Below the pieces are notes generated by a model, which saw nothing but the letters and a program-made list of their open reading frames with translations, searched no databases and was not told the DNA's origin. The translations under genes and the position numbers were made by a program. Shown one piece after another: positions 32,601 through 44,600 of a DNA stretch of 64,000 nucleotides. Source of the stretch: Apoderus coryli (taxonomy: Eukaryota > Arthropoda > Insecta > Coleoptera > Attelabidae); NCBI GenBank assembly GCA_911728435.2, contig OU452198.1:43801902-43865901 (forward strand). Reading direction: 5' to 3'. How positions within the stretch are numbered: the first letter of the stretch is position 1; each line of letters opens with the position of its first letter.

Positions 32601-35600
32601 TCTCCAACAGAACATGGAGGGAACTTCGATTTAGATAAAGTTTTCATCTTCTTTGCTTGATTTTCTAAATTTATTTTGCGTCTCTTCTGGTTGACTGAAT
32701 ATTTGTTTGGCACAAGCAAAGTTCACACCTTATATTACCTTATGTACTTGGCTCATCAGATTCCCTTTTCGATTTCAATGCACGTATCTGAACAAATTTC
32801 GTTAAGATAAATTTGTATTCTCCATCTGGATGGGATTGCATGTCTATAAGATCCACTTGACAACGGCTGTTCATTTCCGAAACATCATTGTCGTAAATAC
32901 AAGTCCCTTTTTGACAGATTTAAGTTTTTTTGACACCCTTTACACAAGCGCAGATATAGCTTAATAACATCTTAAGTTATATTCTTGTACTTTATCTTAC
33001 ATTCACTTTCCATACGATTTTTACCACCATGTCCAATTCCTACACCCAACTTTAGCCAAGGGAAAACGGATAGAAGGCGGTTTACCGGGGTAAAGCCCGA
33101 AACGTGTACAATTCCAAATATATTTTGGACTTTACCCAAGAGTCTTGGGTATTTCGCAGTTTACCCGGGTAAACCTAGGATTACTCGCTTATCTAACTTT
33201 ACCCGTAACATATACACCGATTTTTGCAAGGCGTTTGATAGAATTGATCATAGAATCCTTATACAAAAGTTTCCGCATTTTGGCTTTAGCGCTGATGCCG
33301 TCTGTCTTCTGCAATCTTATATTACTGATAGAGTTCAGTTTGTGTCATACAATGGATATACATCGACATATTATATAGCTCTATCTGGAGTACCTCAGGG
33401 TTCAAATCTGGGACCTCTATTATTTTAATTATTCATTAATGATTTGGGAGAATTATTGAATTGTAGTAAACTGATTTATGCAGATGACTTAAAGATTTTG
33501 ACAACGATAAGTACGCCGGAGGATTGTATTTCGCTACAAGGCAGTCTTCAATTGGTGAATGCTTGGTGTGAACAAAACAGACTTTCCCTCAATCCTAAGA
33601 AATGTAATGTTGTTTCTTATACCCGCAAAACGTCCCCGACCATCTTTTATTATAATGTAAATGGTGTAATTCTTAATCGAAAGGAGTCTATTAAAGATCT
33701 TGGAGTTACTTTTGACATGCATTTCACTTTCAAGGAACATATTACGGATATGGTGGCTGATGCGACCAAAGCTTGCGGCTTTATTGTTAGAAACAGCAAA
33801 TATTTCGAGAGTGTCGTTACTTTGAATACTCTATATTTTGCATATTATTATTATTTTATTATTATTAGTCGTAAAACAGTAAACGGTAAAACCGATGAAA
33901 CTGTTGCTCAGTTCCTAATTTGAGGTTTTTGAAATATTGATGTCATCCTCACTCATCTTCTATAGCGAGTAGTGGACCAAGTGATCGCCATGGTCCTCCA
34001 TGAAATTGTCCAGCCTGTTCTTAAAGCTGTCAACCGTTTGCGCCATTATCACCTCTTCAGGTAATGAATTCCATGCATATACAACTCTGTTTGTTATAAA
34101 ATTCTTCCGAGGAAGTCTAGCACATCTCTCCTTGTCAAGTTTCTTACTATTGCCACGCAGATTAGGATTTCTAGCAGGATGAAATACATCGAGATTCACC
34201 GAGTAGTAGCCACTAAGTATCTTGTATCTTTGAATTAGATCGCCTCGTTGTCGTCGATCATAAAGACATGTCAAATTAAAAAGCCTCAATCGCTCCTCAT
34301 ATGGTATAAGGGTAAGTGCATGAGGTAGCTTAGTGAATCTCCTCTGAACCCTTTCCAATGTCCTTAATGAAGTAGGGGGACCAAACGCTGTTGGCATATT
34401 CCAATAGTGGTCTGACATACGATTTATACAATTCCAATATTAGAGAGTTTGATCTCGATTTGAAAGCTCTCTGTATCAGATACCACAGTCTATTAGCTTT
34501 CTTCACTGTGGCGGAAATATGGACCTCACACTTCAAATCCGCTGTTACTATGACACCAAGATCCTTCTGCTGATTTACAGATTTAACGGCATTTCCATTG
34601 ATGAAATATGGAGTCCTGAGATTATTAGCTCCGATGTGTAGTACCTGACACTTCTCCAAATTCAAGTTCATCAACCAAATCGCCGACCAGGACACTACCC
34701 CATCAATATCGATCTGGAATTCATTATCGTCTCGCAGTGGGTTACAAAACAATTTGGTGTCATCAGCAAAGAAACTCATGTTTGACGTGATGGTACTTGT
34801 TGAGTCTGATATATATGCCAGAAAAGCAATGGCCCCAGTACAGACCCCTGCGGGACACCACTCAAGACCAGCAATTTAGCGGATAATGCACCATTCGCTC
34901 TAACTTGGAAAATTATTTTTGTAAGAAACATCTCAATCCACCCCAGGAGTGCCCCCGCACGCCGTAATGCTCCAATTTCAGCAACAAACGAGCAAATGGC
35001 ACTCTATCGAACGCTTTCTCAAAATCCAGATACAACACATCCGTAGGCTGACCAACATCATTATGGCTGGTCCACACATTGAGGCATTCCAGAAGATACG
35101 ACTCCACCGACCTCTTGGGCATAAACATAAATAAAATATGTAAGATCCAAGCTTGAGTATTGTTTTTTGGTCTGGCACCCCTGCTATGACTGTGATATTC
35201 AAATGATTGAGAAAGTTCAGCGTAAATTTTTAAAATGTTTGTGCTTAAAATTGATGGAACTTACCCAGATCGCGGAATACCTTACAAATATCTTATTGAC
35301 CGATTTCAATTTCAAAGTTTAAGGAGAAATTTGTTTAGTATAAGTTTTCAATATAAGATATTCAATAGTGATGTAGTGTGCCCTGAGCTACTGGAAAAGG
35401 TATCTCTAACTTTTACTCAAAACAACTTCTTTTTAGATGCATCTGGGCTAATAAGCAGCCGTGCTGCAAACATCCTCGTTCAAAATACTACAGTATCATC
35501 AACTTCTACAGAAACTACTCTTTCGACTGCTTCGACATCATCGGTTGTTGTAGCAAATGCCGTGAATGTTGACCCACCGGCGGAGACTGGGAATGCAGCA

Positions 35601-38600
35601 ACAGTGGCAGATGGTGCAAATGCTGAGGATGGTGGTGATGCTACAGTAAAAACCGGTAAGAACCACCAAAACACTTATATCAGCTGTGAGGTAACTTTCA
35701 TGTATTTTTAGATATGAAAATGGGTTGTTTGGATATACTCACAGAAAAATCAAAATCTATCGATGATGAAGGAAAATCCTCAAAACTGTCTACTTTGCAA
35801 GAAGCAGGAGAAAGTAAAAAATCAAGTCAGGAAACAATGTGTCCTAAAAATACCGATGTAAGGATATCACAAATATTAGTTTTGACAATCATACGAGGTG
35901 TATTCATGAAAAAGACCATTTGGTCACTGAAAAGAAAGAACTCGTTAGAAAGGGGTGATATCACAATTAATTTATGACATTGATTTTCCATCTGGAAATT
36001 CATTAGCAATTCCGCGGATCTATAAACGAGATGGATTTACCGACAAGCAAAGCAAAGCTTCGTAGGCAGCCCTCCTTAATGAATATGCCTCGTACAAAAA
36101 AAAAAGAAGTTTCAGGTGAATTAAAGTATTTCCTTTTCAGGCTAATAACTTTGAGGAGTTTGAAAACGAACTTCAATGCTCAATATGTTCGGAATTGTTT
36201 GTCAAAACTGTGACGTTGAATTGTTCGCACAGTTTTTGTGAGTACTGTATAAATGCCTGGAAGAAAACTAAATCTATTTGTCCTATCTGTAGAGCACCGA
36301 TATCGAATATTACTCGTACTAGAGTTTTGGATAATTTCATTGAAAAGGTAAGTAACGTGTGCTGAATGTAGACGCAAAAAGCATTTCCTTCAATCCTTAT
36401 TTCTAATCATGACACATTTTTTGAACGTCCTCATGCCCACACCATATCCTCTAAACCCTGCAGCACTCGCGCTATGCGCATTTCTCTCCCGCTTCGCCTA
36501 AAATCGCAAGATTTCACGATATAGACACTGGACGAGCCTACCTCACTCTCTAGCTGGCCTTGTGTTTACGTTGCACCCGCTGATTAGTTAAATTCAAAAT
36601 TCAGTCCATTTTTTCTGCGATATGATACGAAGTTTGTTGTTCAAGTGCAGATTTGTGAGTGATTCTCTCATTGCGCGAGTTCAGGCGTTGAAGATCGTCG
36701 AATGTTTCTGAGGATCAAATCAGTTGATGAAACCACAGTTAGTATACCGAGCTTCAGTAATATGTATGCCATTCAACAGGAGACAACGAGGTAGAGAACT
36801 GGTAGGCATTCCTGAATCCGAACGTGTAAGCGCAGAAGATCAACTGGATTTTGTGGATTTTGCCCAAGAAGAAAAAACCTAAAATCCAAAAAAAGTGCAG
36901 CACTTCATTAAAAATTATGCGTAATTATTTGAGTGTAATGTTGTCTCGCACAATAAAAAAATACACAATAATAAATAGTGAGAGAAATGCTCACGCGCGA
37001 GTTCTGTCGTAATTTTCTTAACGCGAGTTCTGTTGGGTTAAATCAGCTTATGCCAAATTTTCCTTGGTTACTAAATACAAAGCTTCGTCTTTCGGATTCT
37101 TATGCTGCCATCAATGGAACAGCTATTGTGGTAGATCGGGTGATTCTAGGTTTATTACTCGTGCATCTCCATGATCTCTGATCCAAAGGCACAGCCTTCC
37201 TTAGACAAGTCATGAAACAGTATATCTGGCAACGTCGAGTTACAGGTTATTATTTGTTTGTGTTTAAAATGAAGTGATTTGTTTAGACTCTTTGTGCGGT
37301 AGTAAAAATGGCGGGATTCCTATAGGGATACTAATTGGTTATATTTTTGAATCGTAAACAGCAGATTTTTTGTTTTGCTAACAATTTTAACAGGCCTAAA
37401 TCAAAAGTATATTAGCATGCCGATCAATTGTGTTTTGAGGTCCTTGGAGTCTGATACATTTCCCCATCCAGTTCCAGAATTCTGATGAACCCCAATAACG
37501 TCGATCAGTAAACTGCATGCTTAAAGGATGAATGGTATGTACTTCAGTAATGGGGGATACAATAATAGCTAAGCCTGTACGAGGGTGCCCGCAGGGGGGA
37601 GTACTATCTCCTCCGATGTGGAACCTTGTTATAGACGAGTTGCTAAGAGTATCTGGACAATGAAGGATTTTGGGTTCTGGGGTTTGCAGACGATCTAGTC
37701 ATACATGTCCAGGGAAAGTTTAATAGCATAGTAAGGGAACGTATGCAACGGGCCCTTGATATAGCAGCAAGCTGGACTTTGGAACAGGGACTAAGAATGA
37801 GCCCGTCAAAGTCAGCCATGATCGCTTTCACCAGGAGGAAGAAAACAGAGGACCACTGTACCTTCAAGGTGAAATCGTAAAAATGTCCGGGGAGTTAAAA
37901 GTATTTAGGGGTCACTCTAGACTCAAAGCTTACCTGGACAGCACACCCTAAAAGAACCAGAGCAAGAGCGGAGAGAACGCTTATGTTATTCAGACGCTCT
38001 CATGGGAAAACATGGGGACTAAATCCAAAGATGATGCACTGGTTGTACACTGCGGTAGTTAGACCTATGATAACATACTCGTCGCTGATTTGGTGGACGA
38101 AAACGGAACAGCATACCGCCATTGCTGAGTTGGGCAGGGTACAGAGGCTTGCCCGCTTAGCAATGACGGGCGCTTTTAGAACTACTCCGACAGCCGCAAT
38201 GGAAGTATTGCTGAACCTCCCAACCTTGCACAACATAGTAAGGATGGAGGCGGGGGCGGCATTCATTAGACTGTGAGGGTTGGTAGGAACTGTACCCACT
38301 TATCGGGGACATACCAAAATTGGGGTATGTATTGGGGATGGCATCATATACATGCTCATGGACCACATCTCACCAAAATTTGAATTTGACATAAACTTCG
38401 AAGTGCATATTATGGACCGCGAAGTTCTTGATCAAGACTGCATACGGACACTGAGAGGGATAACCTGGTTTATAGACGGGTCAAAAACCGAAAGTGGAAG
38501 TGGTGCAGGAATATACAGTGAGACAAGGTACACGAATCTAAGATATAATAATCCTTTGATGTAAGGAATTTTATCTTCTCCTAGTTGTATCAGAGATAAA

Positions 38601-41600
38601 ACATCCCAAATTCTGTTATGTTTTCTCAAAGGACCAATTGAAATGAATATTGAACTTGTATAACGACTTTTTTTATTGTAAAATTGAGTTTTTTATTGAG
38701 TAATGAAATGAACTGTAATTGACTTTTTTTTTGTTACAAAAGTGTTACTATAGAAACATAAAAATACAATGTGTTAACAAAATTAAAGGACTGGACTATA
38801 ACAAACTTAACATAGCCGGCCACCTTAAAAGTTATAAACTTTTAACATAAATTATTAATGTAATCAAATTAATTATTGTTCGTATCAATTGGAAGAACAC
38901 AAATTTTATTGATACTTCGTTTTAATATTCTACCACTCGGTATTTTTACCGACACTACCCTCACAATATTGTCCGTTCCAGGATGACACTGAAGAACTCT
39001 TGCCATGGACCATTTGAGGGGTGGAACATTATCATCCTTCAACACAACTAATGTTCCTTCTTGAATAGGATTTGATTTTGTCACTTTCCATTTATTTCTT
39101 TCTTGCATGTTTGACAAATATTCCAAAGACCATCGATGCCAAAATTGCTGTACGATCTGTTGCATTCGCTGATAACGGTTTAAGCGGTTTTCTTTAATTT
39201 CCATAAGATTTGATTGAGGTAAAGCAGATAACGTCTCCCCAATCAAAAAATGAGATGGAGTTAATGGATTATAATCCAAAGGATCACTCGAAATTGGAGT
39301 GAGTGGCCTCGAATTTAAACAGGCTTCTATCTGGACTAAAATAGTATACATCTCTTCATAAGTTAGAGATGCATTAGACAAGACTCTTTTCATGTGATAT
39401 TTGACAGACTTTATAGAAGCTTCCCATAGACCTCCCATATGGGGAGAATTAGCTGCAATAAATTTAAAATAAATTCTATCGTTGTTAGAAAATTGAACAA
39501 TGGCATTTTGATGTTCTTGACTGTTTAACAAAATGTATAATTCGTTTAACTCGTTAGCAGCTCCTACAAAGTTAGAACCATTATCGGAATAAATTAAATA
39601 TGGTCTGCCTCGTCTAGATATAAATCGCTTAAGGGCGTTAAGAAATGCTTCTGTAGATAGACCTTGCACCAATTCGATGTGAATGGCTTTAGTGCTTAGG
39701 CATACAAATACGCATATATATGCTTTAACAAACTTTGTATTTCTTAACGTACTATTTTTGATTAAGAATGGACCTGCGTAATCTACCCCGCATTTGTAAA
39801 ATGATCTAATAGTATCAAATCTTTCAGGAGGTAAATTACCCATTATTTGATCTAATGATATTGGTTTTGCTCGAAAACATTGTATACATCCTCTGAGGAC
39901 TTTCTTTATAGTATTTTTTCCCGACAAAATCCAATATTCCAATCTAATTATTGCTAGTAAAGTTTGAATACCTGCATGTAAATTATCATAATGTTTTTTA
40001 AGGATAACTAATTCCGTAAATTTGTGATTTGATGGTAAAATAATAGGAAACTTTTGATTATAACATACATTGGAATGTTTTAATCTACCTCCAACTCTTA
40101 TTATAGATTTCTCATCAAGAAATGGATTGAGGCATAATAGTTTGCTTCTTGAATCAAGCGACCTTCCATTTTGAAGACCATTAATTTCAAATGAAAAATG
40201 TTGAGACTGAACCATTTTTACTAGACATGTCATGGATGAATTGAGTTCATCAATAGAAAGAATGGTATTCAGTATTTTATTGCTTCCATGCATCCTAGCA
40301 AGACAATTTCTTTTAAATCTTAAAATGAACGCTACTACATGATTCAATGTGTTAAGTTTTGAAAATTTTGAAAATATATCCATATTATCATTTTCCTTAT
40401 TTGTAACAAGGCTAACAGTGTTTTGTTTAACTTCTGGGATATCTATATTAGTAAAATCTAATGTCGTTGAATTATTAAAAGTTAAAATATTTGAATGTAA
40501 AAAGTCAGGTCCGTTCCACCATATATCTTGAGATGATAAATTTTCTGGGTTAATTCCTCGAGATATAATGTCAGCAGGATTTTTATCACCAGCTACATGA
40601 TACCAATCTGTTACTAATGTCAATTCCTGTATTTCACATACTCTATTGGCTACAAAAGTTTGGAGATAGCATGGTTGAGTTGCAATCCATGCTAAAACAA
40701 TTTTGGAGTCGCACCAAAAAAATGAATTATCTTTTTTAATAGTAACAGTTTGTAGAACTTTACCTAATAGTTTTGCTAATAGCAAGGCACCGCACAATTC
40801 CAGTTTTGGAAGAGAAATCTTTTTAAGTGGTGCTACCTTAGATTTAGCACATAGAAGACTAACTTGATGATTACCATTGTGCTCATTAATAGATCGTAAA
40901 TAAACACAACAACCATATGCTAATTCAGAGGCATCACAGAAACCATGAATCTCTATACGAGTAGGACTTTCACAAAGAACATGCCTTGAAATATTAATGG
41001 AATTGAGGCATTGTAATTGAATTGTAAATAATTTCCAAAATGTTGAAAGTTCTGGTGGAATCAGATCATCCCAGTTTAGTTGCTTTTGCCATAATTGTTG
41101 CATCAATAGTTTTGCTTTGATTGTAGCAGGACCAATTAATCCCAGTGGATCGAAAATTTGTGATATAACAGAAAATACATGTCGTTTTGTAATCGTTTTA
41201 GGAATCGCTAAAGTATTAATGGAATATCTAAGACTATCATTATCTGAATGCCAGATTATGCCTAATGTTTTAACTTCCGATTTTTCTTTAAAAACGTGTA
41301 TTGAGGAATTCTGATTTGCGTCATTAATAATCTCAAGAGAATTTGATGCCCACTTTCTGAGATCAAAACCAGCAGAATTTAAAATCAGTGAAATTTCATT
41401 TTTTATTTGTTTAACTTTCTCTACTGATTCTGCTCCAGTCAGCAAATCATCAACATAGAAATCCCTTAATATAATTGAACATGCTTCCGGAAATTCTTTC
41501 ATATTTTGATATGCTACTTCATGCAAACAACGAACTGCCAAAAATGGTGCGCATGAAGTACCATAAGTAACTGTATTTAATGTAAAGATTTGAATGGGCT

Positions 41601-44600
41601 CTGTATCATTTTCACGCCAAAATATGCGTTGCATGTTTCTATCGTCAGGATGTACCAAGATCATACGATACATCTTAGCAATATCTGCTGATACAACGTA
41701 CGGATGTGAACGGAATCGCAAAATAATATCGAAAATGTCATCTTGAATTTTTGGACCAACTCGTAAACAAGAGTTTAAAGAAATGTTAGTATCTGTAATT
41801 GCACTACCATCAAAGACCACCCTAAATTTAGTAGTACTGCTTCCTTCTTTTTTAACAGCATGGTGAGGAAGATAGAATGAAAATGTATCATCATTTAAAT
41901 TAGAAGAAAGGACTGACATATGTTTCATAGAAATGTATTCTTGCATACATTCATTATATGATTGCTTATAATTATGGTCTCGCTTACAACGATTTTCAAC
42001 CGATTCTAATCGTTTTAACGCTACGGGTTTTGAGTTGCCCAAATTCGAAAGAATATCATTGTTATATGGTAGTCTAACTATGAATCTACCATCTACATCT
42101 CGACTTGTCGTATCCTTAAAATAAGTTTCACAATATTGTTCATCTAATGATAAATGCTTCTTTGTAGCGACTTCTTCAAGTTCCCAAAATTTTGCTAATT
42201 GTTGATTTAAACTTAAATTGCAAACGTTGACAGTTTTGATAGTATTGTTTTGAATGTTAACCGTGCCAGCTAAAATCCAACCCAAAACTGATTTTTGCAA
42301 TATAAGTTTATTATTATCCAAACTAATTTGTTCATTGCACAATAAATCATAAAAATGTGACGATCCTATTAGAATATCAATCTCTGCAGGTTTATGTAAG
42401 TTAGGATCGGCTAGTTTTATATAACTCGGAATGTTTATTGAATTTAATGAAAAATGTTTTGTAGGAATTTTTTCTGTTATTTTGGAAATTGTTAAAAATG
42501 TCAAATTAGATTCGTAATCACTATGAATTGACTTTATTGAACTATTTACCATTTTGAATAAATCTATAGGACTTTGACCTATTCCAGAAATTGTACATTT
42601 AATAGGAGCTTCTGGTAATTGTAATTTTTTAGCTAACGATGTAGTGATGAAGTTGCTTTGACTTCCACAATCAAGAAGACAACGGCATTCATGATATTTA
42701 CCTTGAATGTCTTGAATGTATACCATTGCTGTTGATAAAAGTACTAAATCATTTTTATTGGCAACATGTGTTGATATTGTAATATCACGACATGATTGTG
42801 ATGTTGAGGGATTATTATTAACATTATTTTCACTACTTGTTTGTTCAGCACTTCCATTATTGCTTTGAGTTTTAATTTCATTTGTATTGTTTGAATGCAA
42901 AATTGTGTTGTGTTTTCCGTGACATTTACGACAACCCCCTGACTTGCAGTCGGATTTAAAATGTCCCGGTCTCAAACAATTGCTACATAATTTGAATTTT
43001 TTAATTTCTTTGTATTTACTATCATTTGTAAGATTTAAGAATTCTGGACAAACATAAATTGCATGGGATTGTTTACAATAAAAACATTTATAATTGACCT
43101 CATTAGTACTTTTTTGTAATGCTGTGAAAGACTGACCCTTTTTTGTAAAATTACTCTCAGTTTTATTAAAAGACCTTTTATTGTTTGCCTCAAGAGCTTC
43201 CAAATGCATACACTTTTCCTTTAAAAATTGTAAAAGTTGCTCTAATGTTGGCAATAAATTATGTTGAATAGTTGATTCCCACTCTCGCTTTGTAATATTG
43301 TCAAGCTTAGTGTTTATCAAATACATAATTATCATATCACAATTAGCAATAGATTTATCGAATGATTCTAAGGCTCGCATATTTTTTAAAATGTTATCAA
43401 CTAAATTTCTCAAAGCATTATAAGACTCTTTATAGATTGGCTGAATATCGAACATTGATTTAATGTGATTATTAATAATTAGTCTTTTGTTTTCAAAACG
43501 TTCTTTTAATAATTCCCAAGCAATTGCGTAATTAGTATTAGTAGCCTCTAGAGAAGCAATAACTTGCGCTGCCCCTTCACGAAGACATGATCTTAGGTAA
43601 TGAAATTTTTGAATGTCATCCAAAGAATTATTATTGTGAATAAGTGATATAAATGTATCATGAAAATTTAACCAATTTTCGTATTTTCCATAAAATAATG
43701 GAAGATCGATAGGTTTTAATTTAACACCCTGAAATTTGCTTAAATTTTCAGATGAATTAATAGAGTTGTTAATAGAGCCCAACATTGTGAGTTTATTTTT
43801 TGCCATCACAATGTATTTATAAAAATTATCTTCGACTGTGTCTCTATCACTAATGTCTTGTTCATCTAGAAATTCAATGTTTGATTGAATTGTATCGTAT
43901 TCTGAAAATAAAATTTCAATTTTTTCTAGACGTGTTTTGATTTCTTGAGTATCAGCTTCTGATAACTCATTTGTTATATATTTAATGAAACGAGTTAAGC
44001 TTCCTTTAATGTAACTCCTTCTATTGCGTAATACCTGTATAGTATTTTCATTGTTTGCCATTGTTAAATTTGACAACTACCAACTATTGAAAATGTCAAA
44101 TGTATTAATTGAAGTTGTCAAAAATCTTAATACAATTTAAAATAAAAGAATTAAATTGTATGGTAAACTTCGAAATCTATATCAAAATATCACACGAAAA
44201 CGCCCGTCAAACGCAAATATAACAGGAATAAATGTATAATATTCAAATCGTACGAAGTACCTGTTCAAATTGTTACTCCAATGCTATCATTGTGTTCTGC
44301 TACTTGGCTTGACATGTGCTTGACGTTTAATTGATTATTGTGATTGTTATACTTGTCCTGTCTTGATTGTTGTAAAATGAATTTCGTAATTTCTTGTTTT
44401 TTCGATTGAAACTTCTGAACCATCCGGCACGAATTGACCAAATTGTTATGTTTTCTCAAAGGACCAATTGAAATGAATATTGAACTTGTATAACGACTTT
44501 TTTTATTGTAAAATTGAGTTTTTTATTGAGTAATGAAATGAACTGTAATTGACTTTTTTTTTGTTACAAAAGTGTTACTATAGAAACATAAAAATACAAT

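Larger units (their letters stand above)
31010..35430 (+). mobile_element. CR1/Jockey-like non-LTR element in RNF8 intron 5, interrupted twice
   Basis: Sense-strand pieces in order: 31030-31690 (DPRSFWSFVKGS, SGPDGIPSFLV), 31717-31985 (WKNAKLCPVFKSGD, ITNYRPISIMSNFSKLLEIV, GQVDVVY), 33211-33845 (TDFCKAFDRIDHRILIQK, SGVPQGSNLGPLLF, LIYADDLKILTT, LNPKKCNVVSYTRK) and 35136-35430 (RSKLEYC, KVQRKFLKCLCLK, FQSLRRNLFSISFQYKIF). The two gaps are a Ginger-like transposon and an antisense retroelement. There are stops and frameshifts, including TAA after GPLLF at 33426. The family matches the RT split at 7683-11640. Confidence 0.88.

Noticed and set aside
31980..33212. TA duplication for the Ginger-like element
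   Set aside because: Keeping only TA shifts the host RT frame; keeping TATA restores it.
35983..36111. Extra RNF8 exon encoding a basic KAKLRRQPSLMN stretch
   Set aside because: It is open and has an acceptor-like TTCATTAG, but no good donor keeps phase 0 into the RING exon, while exons 7 and 8 join directly in phase.
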